Translations under genes and position numbers: made by a program | Shown here: in pieces, positions 50,030-57,905 of the stretch | Layout: every line of letters starts with the position of its first letter | Position numbering within the stretch: the stretch's first letter is position 1 | Notes under the pieces: model-generated | Database searches by the model: none | What the model was told of the DNA's origin: nothing | The model's input: the letters and a program-made list of their open reading frames with translations, nothing else | DNA from: Myxococcota bacterium | Lineage (GTDB): Bacteria > Myxococcota_C > UBA6777 | DNA: 64,000 nucleotides | Direction: 5' to 3' | Assembly: GCA_023150835.1 (NCBI GenBank) | Contig: JAKLKB010000009.1 | Location: 1 to 64,000, forward strand

Positions 50030-51967
50030 ATGAAGCACCGAATCCTCGGAACAGCCGGACACATCGACCACGGGAAAAGCAGCCTTGTCCACGCGCTCAC
50101 AGGCCAACGCACCGATCGCCTCCCCGAAGAACAACGCCGTGGTATCACGATCGACTTGGGCTTTGCTTCTCTTCGCGCAGAAGACGTTCACATCGGCATC
50201 GTCGATGTTCCCGGACACGAAGGCTTGATCCGTACCATGGTCGCAGGCGCCAGCGGTATGGACTTTGTGATGCTGGTAATCGCCGCCGACGAAGGGATCA
50301 TGCCCCAAACCCGCGAACACCTCGCCATCTGCGACTTTTTGGGCATCCACCACGGCTTGATCGTCCTCTCCAAAGTCGACCTCGTCGATCCCGCATGGCT
50401 CGAACTTGTCCGCTCCGAGATCCGCAGCGAACTCCAACACTCCCCGCTCCAACACGCCCCCCTCCTCGAAGTCTCCTCCACCACAGGCCAAGGCATCGAA
50501 ACGCTGCGCGAAGCGATCTTTGCCCTCGCTCGCCAACTCCCCGATCTCCCACACCAACAACCTGCAAGACTCCCCATCGACCGCGCTTTTGAACTACGCG
50601 GTCTCGGACCTGTCGTCACAGGCTCACTTCACGGCCAAGATCTGCAAGTCGGCGATACCGTGATCGTCCTCCCCCTCGCCCAACAAGGCCGCATACGCGG
50701 CCTCCATGTTCATCACCAGCCCACCACCAAAGCCCATCACGGACAACGTACCGCCGTGAACCTCCAAGGCATCCCACTCGAAGCCCTCACACGCGGACAG
50801 ATCTTGACCAACGATCTCAGCCTCCAAACCTCCCGCGAGATCGCTGTTTCCTTGCGTGCTCTTCCGCACCTGCCCAAGCCGCTCAAACATCGGGCTCCTT
50901 TGCTCTGCCACCTCGGCACCCAACAGATCGCCTGCCGTCTGTGGCTCCCACAAGCCCCTCACATCGAACCCGCACAACACGCCTTCGCTTACCTTTTGCT
51001 CGATGAACCTGTCCTTGTCCTTCCCCACGATCGCCTGATCTTGCGCGGCTTCCAGCGCTTCCCCAAACACGGCTCCACCGTCGCGGGTGGACAGATCCTC
51101 GATCCCTTCCCTCCCCGCAGAAAACGCCATCGCACCGAGCTCAGCGAACGCCTCCACACTCTTCTTCACGACCCCCTCGAACAACGCGCCGCCATGCTCA
51201 TCCAAGAAGCCCAACTCCACACCCTCTCCACACCCGCTCTCGCCCAACGCCTCGGCCTCTTCGGTCAACCCCTCGATCAACTCCTCCAACGCCTCCTCCA
51301 ACAACACACTCTGCTCCAAATCGATCACGATCCCCCTCATTTTCTCCATACCTCCACACTCCACGACACTTGCGCCCTCGCCATCCAACGCCTCCAACAA
51401 CATCACCAAGCTCACCCCCTCCACGAAGGGATGCCCCGCGAAGCCTTGCGTGAACAACTTCGCATCCCTTCCCCTCGGCTTTTTCAACTACTCCTCCAAA
51501 CTCTCCTTCAACAGGGCAAGATCGCCCCTCCCCAAGACCTTTTGCGCCTCGCCACCCACCGCCTCCAACTCAACGACGACCACGCCGATCTCGAACTCCG
51601 CTTGCTCTCCCTCTACCTCGACGCCACACTCTCACCCCCTCGCGTCCAAGATCTCCCCGCTCTCCTCCAACTCACCCCCCAACAACTCAAACCCATCCTC
51701 ACCTTGCTCCTTCGCAACAACCAACTCGTCCGTGTCTCCGAAGATCTCTACTTCCATCCCCAACCCCTCCACGATCTACAACATCGCCTGATCGCTTTTC
51801 TCCTTCAACACCACACTCTCTCCCCCCAAGACTTCAAAGAACTCACCCAAACCTCCCGTAAGTTTTCCATCCCCCTCGCCGAATACTTCGACAAACAACG
51901 CCTCACCCATCGCCAAGGCGATCAACGCATCCTTCGCGACCCCAAATCCCACAAGGCACAACCATGA
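50030..51967 (+). CDS. selB: Selenocysteine-specific elongation factor SelB
   Basis: GTPase that delivers Sec-tRNA(Sec) to UGA codons followed by a SECIS hairpin. In the 645-aa product the EF-Tu-like G motifs are [10 protein letters not shown] (10-19), DVPGHE, and LSKVDLVD. Domains 2 and 3 follow ([18 protein letters not shown]). The C-terminal half carries winged-helix SelB domains, ending [26 protein letters not shown], the mRNA-hairpin-binding region. ATG 50030 gives the canonical [13 protein letters not shown] start. The stop overlaps rsmI by ATGA. selA, selC and selD are not in the window. Its presence implies that some in-frame UGA codons in this genome encode selenocysteine. Confidence 0.95.
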   Translation: MKHRILGTAGHIDHGKSSLVHALTGQRTDRLPEEQRRGITIDLGFASLRAEDVHIGIVDVPGHEGLIRTMVAGASGMDFVMLVIAADEGIMPQTREHLAICDFLGIHHGLIVLSKVDLVDPAWLELVRSEIRSELQHSPLQHAPLLEVSSTTGQGIETLREAIFALARQLPDLPHQQPARLPIDRAFELRGLGPVVTGSLHGQDLQVGDTVIVLPLAQQGRIRGLHVHHQPTTKAHHGQRTAVNLQGIPLEALTRGQILTNDLSLQTSREIAVSLRALPHLPKPLKHRAPLLCHLGTQQIACRLWLPQAPHIEPAQHAFAYLLLDEPVLVLPHDRLILRGFQRFPKHGSTVAGGQILDPFPPRRKRHRTELSERLHTLLHDPLEQRAAMLIQEAQLHTLSTPALAQRLGLFGQPLDQLLQRLLQQHTLLQIDHDPPHFLHTSTLHDTCALAIQRLQQHHQAHPLHEGMPREALREQLRIPSPRLFQLLLQTLLQQGKIAPPQDLLRLATHRLQLNDDHADLELRLLSLYLDATLSPPRVQDLPALLQLTPQQLKPILTLLLRNNQLVRVSEDLYFHPQPLHDLQHRLIAFLLQHHTLSPQDFKELTQTSRKFSIPLAEYFDKQRLTHRQGDQRILRDPKSHKAQP

Positions 51968-52899
51968 TCACGCTCTCCCTTGCACCCTACCCCGAACTCC
52001 AACCCGCCATCTACCTCGTCCCGACTCCCATCGGCCACCTCGACGATATCACCTTGCGCGCCCTCCGCACCCTCGCCACCGTCGACCGCATCGCCGCCGA
52101 AGATACCCGCAGCGCCCGCCTCTTGCTTAACCACTTTGGCCTCCAAAAACCCCTGTCCTCCATGCACCGCGATAACGAATCCGCCCGCACCTCCGCCTTG
52201 ATCGATGCCTGCAAACAAGGCGAACGCATCGCCTACATCAGCGAAGCCGGTATGCCCGGGATATCCGACCCGGGTTATCTTCTCGTCCAAGACGCCATCC
52301 TCTCCGCTGTCCCTGTGTTCGCACTCCCCGGTCCTTCCGCCTCGATCACCGCACTTGTCGCAAGCGGCCTACCCACCGACCGCTTTCTCTTCCTCGGCTT
52401 TCTTCCCCACGCTTCCGCTCGCCGCAAACAAGCCCTTGCCCCGTTTGCTTATCTTCCCCTTTCCATCGTCCTTTACGTCTCACCACACCGCATCTCCGAT
52501 GAACTCGACGATATCCGCTCCGTCCTTGGCGACCGCCAAGCCTGCATCGCCCGCGAGATATCCAAGATCCACGAAGAATATCTACGTGGCTCCCTCTCCT
52601 CCCTCCAACTCGAACTCGCACAACGCAACCACAAACTCGGCGAGATGGTCCTGATCCTCCAAGGCGTCCCACCACAAATCGCCGCACAAGCCCACGCCAT
52701 CCTCTCAACCACCACCGACACAATGCCCCTCGACGCAGACGCTGCCCTTCAACAACACGCCCACCAACTCCTCCAAAGCAACGCACCCCTCTCCCAAATC
52801 GCCAAACAACTTTCCCACCACTGGCCGCAGATCACACGCCAACAAGCCTACGCCCTCCTCCAAACGCTCCGTCATCCCGACCAAACCAGCAATGTCTAG
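51964..52899 (+). CDS. rsmI: 16S rRNA (cytidine-1402-2'-O)-methyltransferase RsmI
   Basis: SAM-dependent tetrapyrrole-methylase-fold enzyme that 2'-O-methylates C1402, complementary to RsmH at 15260. The 311-aa product shows YLVPTPIGHLDDITLRAL (17-34), AAEDTRSARLLL, SEAGMPGISDPGYLLV, LPGPSASITALVASGLPTDRFLFLGFLP, and REISKIHEEYLRG. All are family signatures. The C-terminal tail after about 245 is a helical extension like the RsmI C-terminal domain. It overlaps selB by 4 bp and ends just before the GTAG-hairpin tandem array. Confidence 0.96.
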   Translation: MITLSLAPYPELQPAIYLVPTPIGHLDDITLRALRTLATVDRIAAEDTRSARLLLNHFGLQKPLSSMHRDNESARTSALIDACKQGERIAYISEAGMPGISDPGYLLVQDAILSAVPVFALPGPSASITALVASGLPTDRFLFLGFLPHASARRKQALAPFAYLPLSIVLYVSPHRISDELDDIRSVLGDRQACIAREISKIHEEYLRGSLSSLQLELAQRNHKLGEMVLILQGVPPQIAAQAHAILSTTTDTMPLDADAALQQHAHQLLQSNAPLSQIAKQLSHHWPQITRQQAYALLQTLRHPDQTSNV

Positions 52900-52900
52900 C

Positions 52901-53153
52901 TGTGATTGCCCTGTTCTTGGGCAGCCACGGGGGGCTGCCCCTACTGTGATCGCCCTGTTCTTGGGCAGCCACGGGGGGCTGCCCCTACTGTGATTGCCCT
53001 GTTCTTGGGCAAATGCGGGGGCTGCCCCTACTGTGATTGCCCTGTTCTTGGGCAAATGCGGGGGCTGCCCCTACTGTGATTGCCCTGTTCTTGGGCAAAT
53101 GCGGGGGCTGCCCCTACATCGTTCGCTCGCAGACCCTGCGGGTTTTGTATAAT
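52901..53153 (-). repeat. Five-copy tandem array of the GTAG-hairpin core plus one right arm
   Basis: Two 44-bp units (52901-52944, 52945-52988) and three 43-bp units (52989-53031, 53032-53074, 53075-53117), each TGTGATTGCCCTGTTCTTGG + GCAG/GCAA... + GGGGGCTGCCCCTAC. On the minus strand each unit begins GTAGGGGC followed by a hairpin. After the fifth unit comes about 36 bp (CGCAGACCCTGCGGGTTTTG, TATAAT) matching the right end of the 115-bp elements. It sits between rsmI and the RAYT gene's 3' end. Confidence 0.92.
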
Positions 53154-53227
53154 CCGTGCCGTGCAAGGGCAAACGGCTCAACGATGGATTCGCGAAAGCC
53201 TGCGCTCGTCATGCGCCCTCAGGCTCG

Positions 53228-53305
53228 ATAGCCACCGAGTTCTCGATTTCGGTCGAAAGCCCATCCTAGCCACCGAGTTCTCGATTTCGGTCGAAAGCCC
53301 ATCCA
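53228..53305. repeat. 39-bp direct duplication at the 3' end of the RAYT gene
   Basis: The block TAGCCACCGAGTTCTCGATT through GGTCGAAAGCCCATC occurs twice head to tail (from 53228 and from 53267). The second copy encodes the last residues and stop of the RAYT frame; the first lies just outside it. Confidence 0.88.
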
Positions 53306-54030
53306 ATTGGGTTGTCAAGGATGTATTGCCGAATGCGAGCGAGAGATTTCTCGTCGCGGATGATGTGTTCGTAATAATTGCGTTGCCAGACCCGACCGAA
53401 GAATGGCTGCCAACCCGATTGTTTCACCCCATCGGCGTATCGTTTCGTGGTCAGGGTTTTGAACCGATGAATGACATCCGACAACGATAACGTAGGGGCA
53501 GGCCCCTGTGCCTGCCCGATTTGTGCCTGCCCGATATGCCCCGATATTGTAGGGGCAGGCCCCTGTGCCTGCCCGATTTGTGCCTGCCCGATTTGCCCCT
53601 GTGCCTGCCCGATTTGTGCCTGCCCGATTTGTGCCTGCCCGATTTGTGCCTGCCCGATCTGTGCCTGCCCGATCTGTGCCTGCCCGATTTGTGCCTGCCC
53701 GATTTGTGCCTGTGCCTGCCCGATTTGTGCCTGCCCGATGTGCCCCTGTACCTGCCCGACGAGGACGACGATCCCATGTATATGATTTGGCATGATTACG
53801 AATTCGTCGACGTCCACACCGGGATAAAACATAGGGATTTCGTCCCATACTGTTTGGATCATCCGCCCTGCATCGTTGAGCCGCATCTCCCCCTCTACCA
53901 TATCGCCGAACAGGCAGGCGAGGTCATGGGTGCAGAGAGTCACGAAATACGCCCCAGCACGGGAATAATCGTAACCTTTCAGACGAATGGATCGGCGGTG
54001 GTGTTTTTCTGGATCGTATTTCAATCGCAA
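53266..54030 (-). CDS. REP-associated tyrosine transposase (RAYT, Y1_Tnp HUH) with GQAQI repeat insert
   Basis: IS200/IS605-like single-strand DNA transposase domain of the RAYT class. In the 254-aa product, the N-terminal YDPEKHHRRSIRLKGYDYS and GAYFVTLCTH are followed by the HUH motif in IMPNHIHGIV (His83, His85). The conserved Tyr lies in WQRNYYEHIIRDE (Tyr219/220), with the family ending DNPIGWAFDRN. Between the two halves (about 92-185) lie repeated GQAQI pentapeptides encoded by 15-bp repeats, with two GQAQGPAPT units. On the plus strand those GPAPT units are GTAGGGGCAGG hairpins, the predicted substrate. Start is TTG 54030, 10 bp after the preceding gene's stop; the weak ribosome site leaves it uncertain. 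RAYTs are usually domesticated single-copy genes. Confidence 0.9.
   Translation of the reverse strand: MRLKYDPEKHHRRSIRLKGYDYSRAGAYFVTLCTHDLACLFGDMVEGEMRLNDAGRMIQTVWDEIPMFYPGVDVDEFVIMPNHIHGIVVLVGQVQGHIGQAQIGQAQAQIGQAQIGQAQIGQAQIGQAQIGQAQIGQAQIGQAQGQIGQAQIGQAQGPAPTISGHIGQAQIGQAQGPAPTLSLSDVIHRFKTLTTKRYADGVKQSGWQPFFGRVWQRNYYEHIIRDEKSLARIRQYILDNPIGWAFDRNRELGG
53492..53756 (-). repeat. GTAG-hairpins and 15-bp repeats inside the RAYT gene
   Basis: Two GTAG-led hairpins on the plus strand (53492-53519 and 53549-53577), each GTAGGGGCAGG...CCTGTGCCTGCCCGA, are followed by about ten copies of the 15-bp unit TGCCTGCCCGATTTG. The unit looks like a repeatedly copied right half of the hairpin. In the minus-strand frame it reads GQAQI. 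Confidence 0.92.
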
Positions 54031-54040
54031 CTCGTCGTCT

Positions 54041-54493
54041 TCAAGAAGACGCTTTCTTTTTACGCAGCGTCTGCACAGCTTTTTTTCGAGGCTGTGCTGT
54101 AAAGTCCAGCAGCGCGCTGATGAGTTCTGAAACGGGTTCGTTTTCTTCTGCCGCCAACTTGGCCTTCGCTGCGCGAAGTAGCTTATCCGCCCCCTTTTTC
54201 ACCTCAGACATTCGCGCCTGCCGGCTCTCTTGCACTTGTTCCAACTTTTCCGCCAACCACTCTTCCGCCTCTTTGAATCCTTCGGCCTCTTCCACCAGCG
54301 CCAGCAGCTTGGCTGCGTCGATCCCTGAAACGGACAAAATCGACGGATCATCCCGCAAACGCTCGAACATGGGTCGCACAACCGCTGCATACCCCTCCCG
54401 AACTTTCGCAAAATCTTTCTTCTCTTCTGCGCTGTAATTCCGAATCCCCATATCCTTCAGATCGATCATCGTCTTGGTCTTCTTTAGTGACAC
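54041..54493 (-). CDS. Small coiled-coil protein of unknown function
   Basis: 150 aa, charged and helical. It opens VSLKKTKTMIDLKDMG; the middle holds AAKLLALVEEAEGFKEAEEWLAEKLEQVQ and the end is Lys-rich (RKKAVQTLRKKKASS). GTG 54493 is chosen because AAGGAGG lies 8 nt upstream; longer frames start at TTG without a site. No membrane segment or known motif. It is followed 10 bp later by the RAYT gene and preceded by the 41-bp tandem array. It could be coexpressed with the transposase, but a functional link is unproven. Confidence 0.62.
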   Translation of the reverse strand: MSLKKTKTMIDLKDMGIRNYSAEEKKDFAKVREGYAAVVRPMFERLRDDPSILSVSGIDAAKLLALVEEAEGFKEAEEWLAEKLEQVQESRQARMSEVKKGADKLLRAAKAKLAAEENEPVSELISALLDFTAQPRKKAVQTLRKKKASS

Positions 54494-54606
54494 CAAACAG
54501 CCCTCCTTATGCAACGTGATTTCATCCACCACGGCCACCAAAGCACAAACGAACCCCGCGATCAAGCATCGATCAAAATAACCACTCTCCCCCAAAGCAA
54601 TATTTG

Positions 54607-54841
54607 ATCTCTACGAAGCTCTTTTTCTTTCTGTAGAGAGCAAAATCATCTCTACGAAGCTCTTTTTCTTTCTACAGAAAGCAAAACCATCTCTACGAAG
54701 CTCTTTTTCTTTCTACAGAAAGCAAAACCATCTCTACGAAGCTCTTTTTCTTTCTGTAGAGAGCAAAATCATCTCTACGAAGCTCTTTTCCTTTCTGTAG
54801 AGAGCAAAACCATCTCTGCGGAGCTCTTTTTCTTTCTACAG
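54607..54841. repeat. 41-bp tandem array (five full copies and a partial)
   Basis: Units start at 54607, 54648, 54689, 54730 and 54771, with a partial at 54812 running into the 3' end of the GGDEF gene. The consensus starts ATCTCTACGAAGCTCTTTTT. Two variants alternate: CTGTAGAGAGC, where CTCTAC and GTAGAG can pair, and CTACAGAAAGC, where CTTTCT and AGAAAG form a perfect palindrome. All the spacer is filled by this array; no gene is present. Confidence 0.95.
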
Positions 54842-56233
54842 CTCTTTCGACAAAGAGGGATTGGATGGGGTGAACACGAAGCGATCTCGGCCTTGTTGTT
54901 TGGCTTGATAGAGGGCGATATCGGCTTCTTTGAGGAGCGCCTGAAGATCGAGCGTTACGCTTTCGGGTGGGCTGATGGCTTCTGCAACGCCGATGCTACA
55001 GGTGACAGCGAGCGGGCCAGATTGTGTTTGAAAGGGAGAGATGGCGATGCTTTTTCGCAAGCGCTCTGCAACGATCTGTGCCTGTTGTGCGGTGACACCG
55101 ATCAGCAGAAGGACGAATTCTTCTCCGCCATAGCGCCCGAGGATATCCGAGTCGCGGATTGCGCGTCGGAACCTTTTTGAGGCTTCTCGGAGCACTTCAT
55201 CGCCGACGGGGTGGCCGTGTGTATCGTTGATCTTCTTAAAGTGATCGAGGTCCAGCATCATGGCATAAAACGGGCGCTCGTAAGGAAGAGGCTTGTGACA
55301 TTGCTCGCGTGCTTTGGCGAAGAATTGGCGGCGATTGTAGAGTCCTGTCAACTCATCGACGAGCGCAAGCCGTTTGAAGGCGTGAAAGCGCTCTGCTCCG
55401 TTCAAAACATCGGCGGCCTCGTGCGCAACAGAAAGTCCCCATTCCAAGCGGCTATTGTCATAAGCGGATGCGTTCGGAAAATACAGTAAAAAAAGCGCCA
55501 TACATCGGTTTTGTTGAAGGATCGGCAAGGCATACAAACAACTCGTTTTCTGGGATGCTTTGGCATCCTCGATCTCTTGAAAGCCGTCTGGCTTTTGAAA
55601 CACCATCCCACCCGAACAAAGCGAACCTGCCCGCAATAAAAAAAGCTCCTCTTCTTGGGAGATATCTGCGCTGAGCAACATCAGTTCTGTATCGCTTTCG
55701 TATCCGACGCTGTAGGTCAACCCTTCCTCTGGATCGAAAAAAAACGCATGGGAGGCGTTGCAACCAAGCGCCGCGTGCAATTCTTTCAAAAAAAACAAAA
55801 ACACTTCCTCGGGTTCGAGCGAGCTTTGGGCATCATTCCACGCATGAAGCCGCTGCAAAAACAAGGAGTGCGCTTCTTTTCGTGCGAGCGACTCTGCCAG
55901 CCGTCCGAGCAGACGAAGAGCGCATTGGCTTGCCTCATGGATCTCAAACACCGTTTTGGCGGCTGTGTGGCTTGATGTCGGCGCTGTTTTAGCGGCTGTG
56001 TGGCTTGATGTCGGCGCTGTTTTGGCGGCTTGGCTCGGCGAAAACGCTGTTGTTGGTTGAGTTTGTTGCGAATTTTGGGAGGCATCGCAAAGCGTGGCGC
56101 TGTGTTGAGCGATCTCTTCGAGGTAGTCGCGTAATTGGGCGCAAAGCAAAGAGCCTTCGCCGATCGTTTCGGAGAGGTGGGGGAGTGCGGAAAAGAAGCG
56201 GGGGTCAAAGAGCCGATTGTGTTCACCTTGCAT
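54836..56233 (-). CDS. GAF-GGDEF diguanylate cyclase
   Basis: Makes the second messenger c-di-GMP from two GTP. In the 465-aa product, residues about 60-95 contain a duplicated AAKTAPTSSHT unit. Residues about 135-285 look like a GAF sensor domain, and 285-455 form the GGDEF domain with the active GGEEF at 369-373 and DLDHFKKINDTHGHPVGDEVL. The product-inhibition I-site RDSD (360-363) is intact, so feedback control is likely. ATG 56233 has AAGGAG 8 nt upstream and overlaps the kinase gene by 11 bp. The last gene of a FIST-kinase-cyclase operon; the cyclase has no receiver domain, so its link to the kinase must be indirect or by complex formation. Confidence 0.93.
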   Translation of the reverse strand: MQGEHNRLFDPRFFSALPHLSETIGEGSLLCAQLRDYLEEIAQHSATLCDASQNSQQTQPTTAFSPSQAAKTAPTSSHTAAKTAPTSSHTAAKTVFEIHEASQCALRLLGRLAESLARKEAHSLFLQRLHAWNDAQSSLEPEEVFLFFLKELHAALGCNASHAFFFDPEEGLTYSVGYESDTELMLLSADISQEEELFLLRAGSLCSGGMVFQKPDGFQEIEDAKASQKTSCLYALPILQQNRCMALFLLYFPNASAYDNSRLEWGLSVAHEAADVLNGAERFHAFKRLALVDELTGLYNRRQFFAKAREQCHKPLPYERPFYAMMLDLDHFKKINDTHGHPVGDEVLREASKRFRRAIRDSDILGRYGGEEFVLLLIGVTAQQAQIVAERLRKSIAISPFQTQSGPLAVTCSIGVAEAISPPESVTLDLQALLKEADIALYQAKQQGRDRFVFTPSNPSLSKEL

Positions 56234-57905
56234 GGTGGTGGACTCCTTCGACCGTTTCAGCAACGGGGTGCTTGTTGGCAAAGCGGGGACAATCGATCAC
56301 GATGCGCGTCCCTTGGGCTGGTGTACTTTGGATGGAGATCTGCCCGCCTTGGTGCAACACAGCTTTTTGGACGGCAGACATCCCGATCCCACGCCCAGAG
56401 ATCTCTGTGGCTTCTTCGGCGGATGAAAGCCCATCTTCAAAGATCAAGGCCAGTTTTTGTTCATTGGACATTTTTGCAAGCTGCTCTTCGCGGAGGATCC
56501 CTTGAGCCAAAGCCCGCCGGCAAAGCCGCTCGATGGGGATACCGCCTCCGTCATCTTCGACCACCACGCGGTAGCGCTCGCCTGCATAAGACAAAGACAA
56601 CAGCACTCGGCCTTGCTGCGACTTCGTCCCTCTGCTTTCGGGAAACTCGATTCCGTGATCCACAGCATTTCGTAGTAAGTGCGGCAACACAAGAAATAGC
56701 GGTTGAACGGTTTCAGCATCCACCAAGAGTTCTTCGCCTTCGAGTACAAATTCGATGCGTTTGCCGAGCCTGAGAGAGAGTTTTTCAACGAACGATTGGA
56801 GGGGACCGAGTAATTCACGCGCTGGGCGTTGGACCCATTCTTCTGCGAGGTGTTTGAGGGCCTGAATGCGTGTGCCTGAGGAACGTCGGTCATCGTAAAG
56901 CGTCATCCGCATCGCTTGCATCTGTTGTTTTGAGATTTCAAACGGAGGGTCGAACTCATCGTAGTGAAGCCCGATCACACAAGCATTCTCCTCGATAAAC
57001 TCGCGCAACGACGACTCCACTCGCAAGATCTCTTGGTTTGTGATCTCTTTGGCTTCTTCGGCTGTATGCACACAAGCCACGACCTCTGCGATCCCATAAG
57101 ATGCGGCGTTTCCTTTGATCGTGTGGAGCGCCCTGCGCCGAAAGGCTTGTGTTGTCGTCGGCGACAACATCTGCGCGATCTGCTCCTTTGCGTCGGTTAA
57201 AAATTGCTCGAAGGCGTATTTTTGCCGAAGGATCGTCAACAGGGCTTGGTTACGCAGATGCCCGCGCTGGGCTTCTTCGAGTGCTGTAATATCGCTGATG
57301 GTCATCAACACGCCGTCGACTTCACCTGACACAGCGCGCAATACACGTCCTTCAATGCGCAGTATCCGCCCTCTGACTTCAAAGCGGGAGGGCAGTTGTG
57401 CCAAAGACACTTCTTCGGGGAGGATATCTTCGAACACTTGATCCATCCCGAGTAAAAAATCCGAAAACGACACGCTGTCCTCGATGCCAAGCAAAGCCCC
57501 CAAAGACTCACCCGCAGCCACGCAGCGCCCAAACAGTTCTGCACAAGACCGCGTGAAACCTTCCTTGAGACGGAGTTCTTGATCGCAGATCAAAAACCCA
57601 AACGTCACATGATCGAGGATGGCTTGGAGGGCTTGGGTGCGACGGAGAACCTCGCATTCGAGTTGCTCGTTGTAGCGTTGCAGCTCTGCCGAACGAATTT
57701 CCATCCATACGCGCCGTTGCAGGCTCTGTTCTTCGCGCTTTCTTGCGCGATCGAGTTGACGATACAGCACGCTCTCGGAGCCTTTGTTGTACATCGACTT
57801 GACTTTTTTCTTGAGCACGTCGACGGTTTTTTCGGCAGCCATCGCACGCCGCTTCCAATCGGTACTTTGTTCGGGCAGCGCCGTATGTTGTGGGTTGGTG
57901 CTCAT
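56223..57905 (-). CDS. PAS-Hpt-CheA-like histidine kinase
   Basis: A 560-aa soluble kinase. An N-terminal coiled coil (about 20-95) leads to a PAS-like domain (about 95-210, ILDHVTFGFLICDQELRLKEGF). A His-phosphotransfer domain follows with the phosphoacceptor His261 in LHTIKGNAASYG. Next is a CheA-type catalytic ATPase: N box HLLRNAVDHGIEFPESR (about 409-425), VVEDDGGGIP, and GRGIGMSAVQKAV. The CheA P2 and CheW-like domains are absent, and no receiver is attached. ATG 57905 has AGGAGG 7 nt upstream and overlaps the FIST gene stop (ATGA), so translation is coupled to the sensor. The CheY at 60059 is a plausible phosphate acceptor. Confidence 0.9.
   Translation of the reverse strand: MSTNPQHTALPEQSTDWKRRAMAAEKTVDVLKKKVKSMYNKGSESVLYRQLDRARKREEQSLQRRVWMEIRSAELQRYNEQLECEVLRRTQALQAILDHVTFGFLICDQELRLKEGFTRSCAELFGRCVAAGESLGALLGIEDSVSFSDFLLGMDQVFEDILPEEVSLAQLPSRFEVRGRILRIEGRVLRAVSGEVDGVLMTISDITALEEAQRGHLRNQALLTILRQKYAFEQFLTDAKEQIAQMLSPTTTQAFRRRALHTIKGNAASYGIAEVVACVHTAEEAKEITNQEILRVESSLREFIEENACVIGLHYDEFDPPFEISKQQMQAMRMTLYDDRRSSGTRIQALKHLAEEWVQRPARELLGPLQSFVEKLSLRLGKRIEFVLEGEELLVDAETVQPLFLVLPHLLRNAVDHGIEFPESRGTKSQQGRVLLSLSYAGERYRVVVEDDGGGIPIERLCRRALAQGILREEQLAKMSNEQKLALIFEDGLSSAEEATEISGRGIGMSAVQKAVLHQGGQISIQSTPAQGTRIVIDCPRFANKHPVAETVEGVHHHAR

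Noticed and set aside
52901-53117. Possible CRISPR array or tRNA cluster
   Set aside because: Units are full-length repeats with no spacers, and no cloverleaf is formed; they match the GTAG-hairpin family.
53471-53785. Cys-rich CACPI-repeat protein on the plus strand
   Set aside because: It is only the reverse reading of the 15-bp repeats inside the RAYT gene; the minus-strand frame has the conserved HUH and Tyr motifs.
54607-54841. Possible CRISPR array
   Set aside because: The 41-bp units abut directly with no unique spacers, and no cas gene was seen.
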